Shown: in pieces, positions 34,201-45,253 of the stretch
Layout: each line of letters opens with the position of its first letter
Position numbering within the stretch: the stretch's first letter is position 1
From: Heterohyrax brucei
Taxonomy: Eukaryota > Chordata > Mammalia > Hyracoidea > Procaviidae
Length of the DNA: 64,000 bases
Assembly: GCA_028571685.1 (NCBI GenBank)
Contig: CM053164.1
Location: 40,288,501-40,352,500, forward strand
Direction of reading: 5' to 3'
Notes under the pieces: generated by a model
The model's database searches: none
What the model was told of the DNA's origin: nothing
The model's input: only the letters and a program-made list of their open reading frames with translations
Position numbers and translations under genes: made by a program

Positions 34201-35073
34201 TTTGGCTGTATCCCATAGGTTCTGGTAGGAAGTGATTTCATTCTCATTGGGATTGGTCAATTTCTTTATTTCATCCTTGATGTCTTCTATAACCCATGGT
34301 TTTTTGAGCAAGATGTTGTTCATTTTCCAAGAGTTCCACTTTCTATCTGTGTTTTTTCTGCTATTGATTTTGACCTTGATGACTTTATGATCTGAGAAGA
34401 TGCTTTGCAGTAATTCAATGGTATGGATTTTGTTGAGAATTGCATTATGTCCTAACAGATGGTCAGTTCTGGAGAATGCTCCATGGGCACTGGAGAAGAA
34501 GGTGTAGTTGTCCGCTGCTGGATATGGGTAGAAAGTTCTGTAAATATCAGTGAGGTTTAGCTGGTTAATTGTGGCAATAAGGTGTTCTGTATCTTTACTG
34601 AGCCTTTCTCTAGATGATCTATCCCGTATTGAGCATGCGGTATTGAAGTCTCCCACTATTATTGTGGAGTCAACTCTTTTTTGAATGTAGTCAGTGTTTC
34701 TTTTATGTATTTAGGTACTCTAATATTAGGTGCATAAATATTTAATACAGTTAAGTCTTGCTTGTGTACTGATCCTTTCAGCAATAGTGTCCATCTTTGT
34801 CCATGATGGTGGATTTTACATTAAAATTGACTTTCTCTGAGATTAGAATTGCCACCCCTGCTCTTCTTTGTTCATTGTTAGCTTGATATATAGTCTTCCA
34901 TCCTTAATTTTCGGTTTGTTCCCATCTTTAAGTCTCAAGTGAGTTTCTTGAAGACAACACATGGATGGGTCATGTCTTTTGATCCAAGATGTCACTCGGT
35001 GTCTCCCTACTGGAGCATTCAGTCCATTCACATTCAATGTGATTATTGATAGGTGTGTGTTCAGTGCTGCCAT
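31214..35073 (-). pseudogene. L1 ORF2 (endonuclease/reverse transcriptase), broken
   Basis: ORF2 normally encodes the endonuclease-reverse transcriptase that performs target-primed reverse transcription in the nucleus. The apurinic-endonuclease-like N-terminus is at 34843-35073 (LNVNGLNAP then CCLQETHL). Further endonuclease is at 34105-34656 (GDFNTACS, then RTDHLLGH). The reverse-transcriptase fingers are at 33142-33600 ([36 protein letters not shown]). At 32780-33097 the catalytic box reads FAANM where a functional enzyme has two adjacent aspartates. C-terminal pieces follow at 31214-32642. At least eight separate frames show multiple frameshifts and stops, so the product is dead. Confidence 0.92.
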
Positions 35074-35540
35074 TGTGACATGTTTATTTTTGTGTTGATG
35101 TTTTCTCTGTTGTTCTTATTAGTCTGTTCTGGGACATTCTTTCTGGTGAGTTGATTTTCACCTTTTTCAGAGCTGCTTTTGTACTTGTTGAGACTCCTGT
35201 GTTACATTTCTTGATATGGTATGTTGCATCTTTATTGTGCTTTACAGCCGCCGCTGTGACCCCCTTAATAAAATGTATATCAACCCAATTTTAATTACTA
35301 CCAGTCTTCTCGACTTTCTCTCCATCTGGAAGGAGTATAATCACTGTAGTACATCCCTCTTTTTAATATGATGACACCATAGTTTTCATGATAATGACTG
35401 GATTGTTTCTTTCAGTATTAAAGTTCTGATTGAGTTTGGAGCCTTCCCTAACTGAGTAGAATCCTGGTTGCTGTGTCATTCTAAAATATAAAGTTAGTGG
35501 TTTTGTTCTTCTAAGCCAAAGCCAGGAACTTCTTTCAGTA

Positions 35541-36445
35541 TTACTTGTGGTTTTGGTTTGGTTTTACAAAGTCTTTGAGTTTCTGTTTATCCGGGAATGT
35601 CTTAACTTCATTTTCATATCTGAAAGATAGTTTTGCAGGATATATAATTCTTGGTTGGAAGTTTTTCTCCTTCAAGGCTTTGAATGTGTCATGCCACTGT
35701 TTCCGTGCCAGTATGGTTTCTGCTGAAACATCTGACAAAAGCCTACAGGGTTTCCCTCTGAATGTTAGCTTTGCTTTGAGTCTTGCTGCCTTTAAGAGTT
35801 GCTGCTTATGTTTCATTTTGTTAAGCTTGATTATAATATGTCTTGGAGTCTTTCTTTTGAGATCTATATTGGGTGGTGTATGATATGCATCTGGGATGTC
35901 TATATTCTCTTCATGATTTCTGGGAAGTTTTCTGTCAGCAGCTCAGCAACAATACTCTCTGTGTTCTCAGGTGTCTCATCTTGTTCAGGGACTCCAATTA
36001 ACCAAAGGTTGTTCCTCTTAATAGAGTCCCACATGCTACTTAATGCTTCTTCATTTTTCTTGTTTCTTTTTTCTAGTTTCTGCTCATAGATGCTGGCATC
36101 AGTAGCTCTGTCTTCCAAGTCAGAAATTCTTTCTTCAATTTGTTCCATTTTGTTTTCTTGACTTTGAATGGAAGTTTCTGTGTCTTTGATTTTGTTCTTG
36201 ATCTGTTAGATTTCAGAGTACTGATGTTCCATCAGATTGAGCAGCTTGCTTAACTTTTCATTTTGTTGTGCTGCATTTTGTACAAGGTCAAGAAGGGCAC
36301 TGTATATAATCCTTTTGTATTCACCTTCGGATGATTTCAGAAAAGTTTCTTCATCTGGAAAACTCCTCGGTTGTTTTGTTTGGGAGACTGCCGAAGTCAT
36401 GGGAGACTTGTTTGCCACAAGCATTTGTTGCTTTCTGGGTTTCAC
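35541..36445 (-). pseudogene. L1 ORF1 (RNA-binding chaperone), broken
   Basis: ORF1 normally makes a trimeric RNA-binding protein that coats L1 RNA. Three pieces are visible. 36206-36445 is the N-terminus (starts MKPRKQQM). 35900-36148 holds the end of the coiled coil and the start of the RRM (EERISDLEDR, then NNLWLIGVPE). 35541-35816 is the C-terminal domain (ARLKAKLTF, FQPRIIYPAKLSF). Stops and a frameshift separate them. Confidence 0.9.
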
Positions 36446-37445
36446 GTGAGTAAGTAGAGGGTGAGAGAGATACTGTGAGGATGGACTGCAGATGTTTCTC
36501 TAGGCTGTCTTAAAATGTAATACAAAAGGTGTCTGACCACTTCCCAATTCGGTCAGGTTTTCAGGTGTAGAGGTCCCTCTTCCCAGCTGGTAAAGTAAGC
36601 ACCTCTATATCCAATCCCAGATGATACAAACTAGTTCAAAATACAGCAATGCGACTGCCCTGTTGGCCTCTGCTGACAGGTCCCAGCCTCAGGTGACACT
36701 GTGTAAACTACTGCTTTTCTGGTAGAAAAGTGGTCTCCAGTGGGCAGGCTCTGGCTCCCAGGCTATCAATTAGGTCCATCTGCAGCCACCATATCTAAGA
36801 TGGTACCCTCCAGATGGTCACGGATAGAAGGGCTAAAGGTGCCAAGATGTAGTGAGTCCTCAGCTTGTGTTGCTGGGCCACCGCCGTAGGTGACATTGTG
36901 TAAACTATTGCTTTTCTGTCAGAGAAGCGCTGTCCTGTTTGCAGGTGCTGGCTCCCAGGCTAAGAATTAGGTCCCACTAAAATCTCCATATCCAACCTGG
37001 TGTCCCCCACATAGGCAACCCTGGATCCATACAAACCACACTGTGGCAGAAATATAAAGACAGGCCCAAAGTGGCTAGGTGTACAGAGTCCTCCGCCTCG
37101 TTCTCAAAATATGGCAATTTCACCTGTCTGTTCCACTAGCAATGTGTCTGAGACTAGCTGCTAGGCAAGATGCATCTCTGCCCACCAGCCAAGACAGAGA
37201 AAAAAAAAGTCAAAATGGTACTTTACCTTCAGTCCATGAGAGCCAGGGCCAGCCAGGAGCGGGAGTCAGCAAAAGAGTGGAGGTTTTCAGTTCAAGTGTA
37301 TGAAGTCCAAATTAACAGCTCTGTGCCTCGCCCTGGGGCTTACTAGGTGACCACAAGGCTCCGTTTGATTATCAATTCAGGTCTTGGTTTCGAGAGGAGT
37401 ATAAGGAGATGTGTGCTTAGTCTGCCATCTTGACTCCGCCACCCC
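36446..37445 (-). repeat. L1 5' UTR
   Basis: About 1 kb without frames. It contains two similar blocks around GTGTAAACTACTGCTTTTCTG (36705-36725) and GTGTAAACTATTGCTTTTCTG (36897-36917), so it has an internal repeat about 192 bases apart, as in monomer-type L1 promoters. Confidence 0.75.
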
Positions 37446-38760
37446 CTCCAGATCTTAACTTAGCGTCCGTGCCCTTGGGTGTTCCTCTTACTCCACCTCA
37501 TTGACTCCTTCACATTCACAAGTTACAAAGTGAAAGAGTTCAAATCTCTTTGTGGCAGGCAAAGAACTTGACAGGCAGCTGAGCCCTGGATCTGCAAAAT
37601 GGGATCATAGGCACCCTTCTCACTTCATAGGGATTAGTGGCAAGGCTTACAAAGGTGACACCCCTGAGAGATGTGATGGCTTCGGACCATCCCAGGGTAG
37701 GTAGGAAATGGGGGCTAGGGAAAGCTTGTGAATTGAAGTGAACACTGATCATTCTAATATTTAGGTTACCTCCCCTGAGTTGGCTTGAGGACAGGGTCTT
37801 TGAATAAAGTGGCTCGCTAAATAGAACACTGACCAACACCAGAAATGGCAACCAGCACCCTCATGCCTAGCTCTCCCCATCCCCTGGTTTCTTACCTGGA
37901 ACATTCTAGTAGCGCCCTCACCGAGCTCCCAGCCTCCCTCTTGTGCCGTCTCCCATTCAATCTCCCAGGAAGAGCCAAGGCAAGCTTCTCTAGACACACA
38001 TCAGACCTCATCCTTCACCCACAGAGAACCTTCCACCCACAGCACCTCCCTGTCTCTCAGTGTGGCTGGCTTGATGTCAGCTAACATTCTGGCCAACATC
38101 CCCAAACCCTCCTTCCACCCCCAGGCCTTTGAACAAACCATTCTGTTGCCCCTAACAGCATCTTCTTCCCACTGACAAACTCTGCAGGAAGCCCATAAAC
38201 CCCATCCGTACCCACACGAAAAGGCATTAGCCCCTCCTCCACCATCTTCTCTCCTGTAGGATTGCCCATTTTCACCAAGCCTTCACCCTGTAGGCTTTAT
38301 ACCCTTAAGCGTGTGACCGCTAGCCTGATCTCTAAGCTCTAAGGCCCAGCAGGATCTTGAAAAATTTCGTGAACGAAGGAGTCAATGAATGTACATAGAA
38401 GATTTTCCTCTGGGACTTTTCCTGAGTTGCCAAGCCAAGCCGAGTTAGTTGGAGGTTTATTCTGGTGATGCTGAGATAAGGAAGACATGCTCAGAGCTGT
38501 GCAAGTGGCTGCTCTCTTCTCCTGTTGGCATCAGCCTAGACTAGATGCTGACCAGCAGGACTGCCAGGAGGGACAAAGACCCTCTGGACTCAGAATTCAC
38601 GGTCAGGGCTCCATCCTCAACATTAGCAATCAGCACAGCTGCCTCACTTGGCTGTAGGACAGGCAGATACTCCATACTCTAGAATGTTAATTCCCCAAGG
38701 ACAGTGCCTAGCACATAGTAGGTATTTTACACATATCTGCAAGAGATGACTGAGGAGCCA
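37446..38760 (+). repeat. L2 remnants in non-coding flank
   Basis: 37446-37857 shows nothing recognisable. 37858-38400 follows an L2 3' end on the plus strand (CCCAGGCCTTTGAACAAACC, a GAACGAAGGAGTCAATGAATG end). 38690-38760 has a second short L2 end (AGTGCCTAGCACATAGTAGG). Confidence 0.6.
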
Positions 38761-38924
38761 TTAACCCATTTGGAAGAAAGACTTTCTAATCCTGCAGTTG
38801 GAAAGGTCAGTGAGTTAGGCTTCTAGACCCTTCTAGAAGAGACTAGGGGGAAGCAGGAGGGGACAGGGCATGAGAATGCAGGGGCCATAGAACTGAGGGA
38901 GGCACTGATACTTATAGAGAGCCC

Positions 38925-39060
38925 TCATCATCCCTATTAATCTCTCTGGTCCCCAGAACACGAGTGGATGTGACCTCCCTCACAACCTGATTTTGCCAAC
39001 AGAGCACACAGGGGCTCAGACAGGGTAAGTGCCATCCCCAAGGTCACCAAAACGCTGCAA
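38925..39060 (-). repeat. MIR SINE remnant
   Basis: AGAGCACACAGGGGCTCAGAC then GGTAAGTGCCATCCCCAAGG resembles a reverse-strand MIR core. Confidence 0.5.
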
Positions 39061-39709
39061 AGTAAAAACTTCTTGTCCCACAGGTACAGCCCTTTCCCTT
39101 TCCAAAGGTAATGGCTGCTGGCTGTGAGAGAAAGTTCCCTGGCAAGCAGCAGGAAGCCATGCCACTGTCACCCTCCCAGCTCTGGGACCCAGAGCAGAGT
39201 ATAGGGGTCCGGGGCCCCGGCTCTCATGCCAGTGCTTGTCGCACGTGGCGGGGTGAGGTAAGGTTCCAGGTGGGGGTCAATGGGCTGCTTCCCTTTTCAA
39301 GGGCCCCACTCTTGGTCCCTGGAGAGGCCATCAAAGGGGCGGGGCCATCTGGGCTTGCCTAGGAGTTGGGGGACTGACCTTAATCTCATCAAGGCGCCTC
39401 TGCCCTGAGAAGGTGCACGGTAAGGAGCACACACCCCACGAGCAGGACGCATCCGGAGTCCTGGTGACCCCAGGGCCAGCACATTGATCTCCCCACACCC
39501 CAGGTAGCACACAGGATCCCTTCGCCCCAGGCTCTACCTCGCTCCGTGCCTTAGTTCCCCAGCAGCTATTTCCGGGCCTTCAATTGGCACCAGCATCTGG
39601 CTCTCGGCAGCTTCAGCTGCGTACCCCGGAGCCCCGAGATCCCCCCACTTCTGGTCACCAGATTTCTCTCAGAAACCATTCCCAAGGCTCGGACAGATGT
39701 GGGGGAAAA

Positions 39710-39908
39710 GGGATCCACTCTTGCTCAAGGTCCAGAGACACCCTTCACCCTCGAGGCTAAGGAGCCAGTGAGAGGCCCCAGGCCGAAGGAGCCGATTTCC
39801 TCCTGGGATCCACTGCCAAGTCTCCACTCGGGTGGCGCGGGATCCACAGGTCGCCTTGTGTGGAATCTTCCCGCGGGATCCACTCTCAAGTCTCGGGAAA
39901 AGGGATCC
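39710..39908. repeat. Degenerate GGGATCC repeat in the CpG island
   Basis: GGGATCC occurs at 39710, 39805, 39839, 39875 and 39902. Four are followed by AC, and two also share an (C/T)CAAGTCT continuation. Spacing in the core is 27-36 bases, so this looks like a decayed short minisatellite. Confidence 0.6.
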
Positions 39909-40566
39909 TCTGGCTTGCGAAATGTAATGTTTCCTCCGCGCAGACGGCACCCGGGGAGAATTAGTACTAGGTCCCCACAACCCCCCCCCTTTCCCCTGCA
40001 ACTTGGCAACTTTTCTCCCCGGGCCTCAGCAGAACAGAAACTTAGCGGCGCCCGCCCGCCGCAGCCTCTCCCGGGCCCTCGCCCGCCGGGAGTGCGGGAC
40101 GGACGGTCGGCCCCGTCCCCGCGCCCGCCGCGCAGCCTACCCTGGAGCAGCCGCCGGTCCGTGCTCGCCGCCGTGCGCCCGCAGCCGCGCACCTGCCGGA
40201 GCCTGGCGGGGCGAGGCTGGCAGGACGAGCGGCCAGCCGGTACCTAGACACGGGAACGGCCCGGCTGGTCCACGGTCACTAGTTCCCCGAAACCGCCACC
40301 CCCAAGGGCTCCTGCGCCGCCGAACCTCGACCCCACCTGCTCCCACTCTCAACGTGGCTTCACGCCCACCGGCCCACGTCCCCCGGCAGGCGCTCAGACC
40401 TCCGTTGGGACCCCTCAGGACACGCACCGACCAGCTGCTAGGTCTGCATCCCGGAGAAACGAATGCAGACCAGGAATCAGCTGGCACCGAGTAAACGGTG
40501 GTCCAGGGACCCGCTCCTGCTGCGGGCGCGTGCCCGAGAGCGAGGGAGTTCCGCACGGAGCACTGT

Positions 40567-40581
40567 CGCCACCTGGTGGCG
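40567..40581 (-). promoter_or_regulatory. Candidate CTCF binding site
   Basis: Read on the minus strand the site is CGCCACCAGGTGGCGAC, matching the CTCF core pattern CCASYAGRKGGCR at every position. It lies at the right edge of the CpG island, a common place for an insulator. The site is nearly palindromic, so orientation is uncertain. Confidence 0.5.
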
Positions 40582-40831
40582 AAAAGAGCACTGCTGCCGG
40601 GCCAGTGGCCCGCGGTCTTTCTTGGGGTGTCCACTGCTGAGGTTCTTCGTTGGTACTGTGTATGCGTGATGCCTACTGGGACTGCTTCGTTTTCTTTTTT
40701 TTTTTTTGGAGAGGGGGCGAGACTTGAGAGAATTATCCCTGAAAGAGAAAATGTCTGTTTCTTTTGTTAGTTTTAACATATTCAGAGGTCTTCGTCAAGC
40801 CATCTGTATACTGGCTAGAAGTTTGGTTAGC

Positions 40832-41017
40832 ACAAGGGGTTTGCTGTGGGCTGCTAACCCAAAGGTTGGTGGTTCTTAGTGACCCAGTTCTTCCGCGGAG
40901 GAAAGGCCTGGTCAACTACCTCCGTAAAGATTACAGCCAAGAGAACCCTACGGATCCGTTCTAACCTGTAACACATGGGTTTCTGAGTGTCGGAATCACA
41001 ACCACAGCAGCAAGGCG
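40832..41017 (+). repeat. Afrotherian SINE, long variant
   Basis: CTGCTAACCCAAAGGTTGGTG head region, GAGGAAAGGCCTGGTCAAC and AAGATTACAGCCAAGAG long block, and a GAGTGTCGGAATCACAACC tail. Confidence 0.8.
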
Positions 41018-41245
41018 TGTCAGCTCCTGGGAGAGACAGTGCTGACAGTGCTGGCACTGAGCCTACAGATTATTTAAAGATAACTGCACAAGTACACTGA
41101 ATTGCATTCTGCAATCGTATCTGCACTTACTGAGTGGCAGCTAGAGCTTGATGGAGCTACTAACAAGAAGAAAAGAAATGATCACATCATTGTATGGACT
41201 GCAGGAAAATGGGAGGGAGCTGTCTTGCCATGTCATTCTCTCAAG

Positions 41246-41314
41246 GGTGTATGTGTGTGTGTGAGCACGCACACACGTGTGTGCCTGTGTGCGTGTACGT
41301 GTTTGTGTGCGTCT
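41246..41314. repeat. (TG)n-rich alternating purine-pyrimidine tract
   Basis: Imperfect TG/CA run with a perfect 16-base palindrome GCACACACGTGTGTGC at 41269-41284. It could adopt Z-DNA or a cruciform under supercoiling. Confidence 0.8.
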
Positions 41315-41611
41315 GTAACTTGGGCGGCCCCTGCTCAGTGGGTTACACACTGTGTCCATGTTTCTTTCAGCCTACACATCATCTCTTTTGACATTGGGAT
41401 CACCCATCCCATTTTAGAGATGATCACCTTTAGGATCCCTAAGGACCTTGCTTATCATACCAGAGCTGGAGATCGTGGGGCAGGGCCCCATGAGGTCTTT
41501 TGTCCTGGGATGCCCTCCTGTCTGATCAGTGGCTTTCAAATACGACAGTCACTCCCAGAAGGAATACTGTGGGTTGCGAGACAGAGAATAGTTGGCTTGA
41601 AAGTTAAAATT

Positions 41612-41762
41612 CAAAGACCAAACCCACTGTTGTCAAGTCGCTTCCATCTCAGAGCAACCCTATAGAACACAGTAGAGCTGCCCATAGGAGCACCTGGTGG
41701 GTTTAAAATGCAAACCTTTTGGTTAGCAGCCCTAAGACGTAACCACTATACCCTCGGGGTTT
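41612..41762 (-). repeat. Afrotherian SINE, short variant
   Basis: AGACCAAACCCACTGTTGTC at the left; ACCTTTTGGTTAGCAGCCC and GTAACCACTATACCCTCGGGG head at the right. Confidence 0.85.
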
Positions 41763-41849
41763 GAATTGAAAGTTAAGAGCCTCACAATTTACCTTTACCC
41801 CTGGACAGGCTTTGCCAAGGCAATTGTATGTTAGACACAAACAGGGAAG

Positions 41850-41985
41850 TTATTCCTTAACTCTCAGCTCCCCTGTCTAGAGTCAGTTCCTTGAGGACAA
41901 GATTTCTCTGTGTTGTTCACTCCTGCTTTCTGGTGATTGACACCTAGTGATTGCTCAATAAATACTTTGTTGAAAGCGTGAAAGA
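41850..41985 (+). repeat. L2 3' end
   Basis: GAGTCAGTTCCTTGAGGACAAG then GTGATTGCTCAATAAATACTT is the L2 terminus. Confidence 0.75.
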
Positions 41986-42714
41986 CCAACGCCGGACACC
42001 TCTCCTCCCTGACCGTGTAGGAGCTGCCTGACTCCATCTGGCAGTTTTCAATGAACCTGAAGGTGTGCACTGAGGGTTCTATGGAACTAAGTCTTCCATG
42101 TTTCTGAGAATCCCAGGTAACAGTCCTCTGCTTTGGTATCTGCTCTTCATCCCAGAACTTGAACCCTGGAAAGAAGAAGACAGTTCTCCTCCTGGCACCC
42201 GTTCCCACCACAGAGACCCCAAACCTGGACTTGTTCTCTGCCCTGATCCCACCCTCTACCCCTTAGCCTAAAATCCCAGAGATGTCTAGCTCACACTGGG
42301 TGTCAACTCTCCCACCCCTGTCAAACTTTGAGTGGAATCCTATCAATGCTAAACTACCGTTCTCAGAATCTTGCTGGTCCTTGGAGGCAGCCCCTCCTTA
42401 GTTTCTCCCCACACCCCATCCCCTCTATTCCCTGGTCCTCCCTGGTAGGTGAGAAGATGTTGGTCAGGACCCAGCCTGAGATCCTAGCCTCCCCACTGAG
42501 GTGTCATGTTGCAAGTTGTTTCCAGAGCCAACAGTCCTGCACCCCTTCACCGAAGCCCCTACGTTTCTCCTTCCGAGCTTATTTCCCAGTGCCACCTAGG
42601 GACTTTCCTGGAGAGCATTCTCTGACCATCTTCTGTCTGTCCTTTGGGAAGTCGGCCCTTACTGGGGTACCTCTACTTAGATGCTGTCAGGTAGAACTTT
42701 TCTACCTTGATGCA

Positions 42715-42895
42715 GTTGTTCTGTATCTGCACCATCCAACATGGTGGCCACCGGTCGAGATTCACCACTGATGAATGCCTGTTGAGCACTTGGAACTTGG
42801 TCAGCGCAGCTGACGAGTTTTAAATAACCTGTCAAAGAACTCATGTAAATGGCCACATGTGGCTATGGCTACCATATTGGACTGTGCAGCTGTCG
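42715..42895. repeat. Ancient DNA-transposon-like repeat (tentative)
   Basis: CTGCACCATCCAACATGGTGG at the left and GGCCACATGTGGCTATGGC, CATATTGGACTGTGCAGC at the right are the arms of a widespread mammalian fossil repeat. I believe it is a non-autonomous hAT-type element but cannot name the subfamily. Confidence 0.5.
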
Positions 42896-44380
42896 ATGTC
42901 ATACTTCCTGACGAAGATCACTTCACGCATTTTCATTGATGCCTACCTATTTCATCATTTTGCTTCTCCTGTCATTTACCAGCTTCTGATGGTGACAGCC
43001 ATATACTCTGAAATGTTCCTGCTCAACGCCAGACCTCTCCGCCCAAGCAGTGCCCTCTGCCTGAACACCCATGGAAGCAGCAGCCAAATCAAACCATGCA
43101 CCGACCATCAAGAATGAATCACAGCACTTGCTACAACGCTATAGACACGGGTTGTCTTTTCTGTGATGTGGCTGAGCCTCAGGACGTCAGCCTGGCACTA
43201 CCAGGGGCCAGCACTTTTAGAGAGAATCGGAGAATTGGTCTGAGGTTGAAGACAAACCAGTCGTCATCAGGGCTGAGAGATAAGAGAGACATCACCTGAA
43301 AAGACTGTTGTGCACCCGGGTCCACATGTGCCTGAAGCTATACCAAACACCTCTTTATTCTGGAAGCCAGGTTGAGTTGAGCTTCTGTTACTCACAGCCT
43401 AAGACAACATCAGCACCAAGGGTGGCTTGCCTGATCATCAAGCTATGCATGGGCTTCCAGCAAGCAAGGTGTGCACAGGCTTAATCGTGTTTCCTAATAT
43501 GTAGTGCATATTTTCACATCAGTTCTCTGATACTGTGTAAACTGGGTGAAATCGTGTGTTACAGGTTGGTAAGTGAGGAAGCCTAAGTAAGCCCGTGTGT
43601 ACCTTGCTTGTTGGCTCATCTGTCGCTGACAAACACTATTCTGGGCCTTACCTTAGGCTGGATTCTGGGGATAAAGACAGATAAGATACTGTCTTAACTT
43701 GCCTTCTCAAAGGTAACAGCCTACTGAGAAAATCTTCAGGTTGAAGAGAAATTTAAAAGTGTGTCCCCTCGATGAGAATCACCAAGGTGGAAAGGTGGGT
43801 CACACAGTTGGTAACAGTCCCAACACCTGGTGTGGGACTGGATCTTGGTGAATCCCTCACATGCCTTCCCCTACCCAGGAAACACCACACCCTCAACCTA
43901 TCCAGATACAGAGTTGCCTTGTTCCCCTCCATCTAGCCCAGCCAGTGGTCTAGAGGGAAGGACTGCGGACCTAGGGAACTGGTAAGGAAAATTCACCTAC
44001 TACACACACGCATAGAGACACACACAACTCCCAGATCTGCTTATCACATGCCTGGGCTTTGTTCTCCAGCCTGAAGTAGAAGAACTTTGGGGAGGTCACA
44101 AGTTGAGGTCCAAAGTCAGTGCCTCTAGGCAGAGGAAGCCACATTCGATTTCAAGTGGTGAGTCTGGAGGGAAGACTGGTCTGTGATGGGGGGAAGAAGA
44201 AGCGAAAACTAGGGGAGTCCCAAGCTTTGTCCAGGGTTCAAATGGGCTCCAAAGGGATTGTATCCAATACCGCGTGTATTGGCATGTGTGAAGCTGTCTG
44301 TGAATGTCAGTCACATTGCTGGTAGGTCATCGTGAACTTTTAACCATATGCTCGGAGCAAACCATCACCTCCAGAAGGTT
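42896..44380. other. No gene seen
   Basis: About 1.5 kb of unique-looking sequence with short frames only. About 43615-43710 may be a weak reverse L2 end (ATTCTGGGGATAAAGACAG). Confidence 0.4.
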
Positions 44381-44384
44381 AAGT

Positions 44385-44515
44385 TCCTCTCGTCTCGGAG
44401 GTGGCATTCTATATGTAGATGGGGAAGCTGAGGCTCAGAACCATTCTATGATTTGTCCTATGACCAACTTGTAGCAGACCCTGTAACAGAACCAGGAATT
44501 TGACTTCCCTGCCTG
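44385..44515 (-). repeat. MIR SINE remnant
   Basis: GATGGGGAAGCTGAGGCTCAG and AACAGAACCAGGAATTTGAC form a reverse-strand MIR. Confidence 0.65.
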
Positions 44516-44520
44516 TCAAG

Positions 44521-44685
44521 CTGGCGCTCTGGTGGCTCAGTGCTTAAAAACATGGCTGCTAACCAAGCAGTTGGCAGTTTGAATTCACCAGCCACTCTTG
44601 GAAACCGTACGAAGTGCTACTCTGTCCTGTAGAGTTCTCGGGAGTCAGAATTGACTCGATGGCATGGGTTTGAGTTTTGGGTTTG
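44521..44685 (+). repeat. Afrotherian SINE, short variant
   Basis: GCTCTGGTGGCTCAGTGC head, AGTTGGCAGTTTGAATTCACC B-box region, GGGAGTCAGAATTGACTCG tail and TTTTGGGTTTGG end. Confidence 0.9.
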
Positions 44686-44754
44686 GCTATATAGCTAAGA
44701 GAATTAGCTGAGAGACCAAAGCACAAACCTTTGATAGTCCTAACTTGCCCACCT

Positions 44755-44930
44755 TCAGGTCTCAGCGTGGAGGGCACTTCCTCCAGGGAGCCTTCCAGAC
44801 ACTCTCAGGCTGGACCAGGAACCCCTCTTCTGTGATCCACCCCTCCCCCCAACATTGCCCCTGATGTGGTGCTGTGCCTGGTATATAGAGGACATTGCTT
44901 ACATACTCGTTGATCAATGAATTGGCACAA
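44755..44930 (+). repeat. L2 fragment
   Basis: CTTCCTCCAGGGAGCCTTCC and GTGCTGTGCCTGGTATATAG are L2 3' landmarks. Confidence 0.65.
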
Positions 44931-45061
44931 ATACACATCTCAAACTTGGCTTGTCCAGTATCACACTTGACACTTGCCTCTTCTCCCATAATGACTGCAA
45001 ACCTGCTCCTCACATGGCTCCCTCATCTCAGGTAATGACAGCTCCATGCGCCAGGTGCCCA

Positions 45062-45253
45062 GGTGAAAATCTCTGGAGGCATCCCTGATTCCTCACTTTC
45101 TCGCAGATCCCAAGTCCAATCTATGAGCATATTGGACAGATTCAACCTTCAAAAATAGATCCAGAATCCATCACTTTTTCCTGTCCCTTACTCACTGTCA
45201 ACCCCAAGTCTGAGCTGCTGTTGTCTCTCTTTGGGTAACTGTGATTTCATCCT
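45062..45253 (+). repeat. Left arm of 192-bp inverted duplication
   Basis: It starts GGTGAAAATCTC and ends GATTTCATCCT. Its reverse complement matches 45873-46064 over all 192 positions with only two differences. It lies in continuous L2 sequence, so it is the likely source. Confidence 0.95.

Larger units (their letters stand above)
30228..37445 (-). mobile_element. Full-length inactivated L1 retrotransposon
   Basis: A 7.2-kb L1 on the minus strand. Its 3' end is the T-rich edge at 30228 and its 5' end lies near 37445, where the sequence GGCGGAGTCAAGATGGCAGAC (reverse strand) is a typical L1 5' start. Order from the 5' end: 5' UTR (36446-37445), ORF1 (35541-36445), a short inter-ORF spacer, ORF2 (31214-35073) and a 3' UTR of about 1 kb. 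Both ORFs are cut by stops and frameshifts. A 50-base SINE fragment (31931-31980, CGTCGAGTTGGATCCGACTC) lies within ORF2. I could not find a convincing target-site duplication. Confidence 0.92.
39230..40600. promoter_or_regulatory. CpG island, unassigned promoter
   Basis: GC- and CpG-rich stretch, densest at 39990-40440, unlike the AT-moderate flanks. It has a consensus GC box GGGGCGGGGCC at 39336-39346. Frames of 155-182 codons are open on both strands, as expected by chance in GC-rich DNA, and none resembles a known protein. On the minus strand CCGGCAG/GTGCGC (about 40190-40205) fits a splice donor, so a leftward first exon is possible. It probably marks a promoter of a gene whose other exons lie outside this window or that I cannot recognise. 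Confidence 0.6.

Noticed and set aside
30190-37460. Target-site duplication for the full-length L1
   Set aside because: Only a CCAGA-like five-base similarity flanks the ends, too short and offset to count.
39699-40634. Long overlapping frames of 155-182 codons on both strands of the CpG island
   Set aside because: Stop codons are rare in GC-rich DNA, frames overlap on both strands, translations are Arg/Pro/Gly-rich without domains, and no consistent splice model was found.
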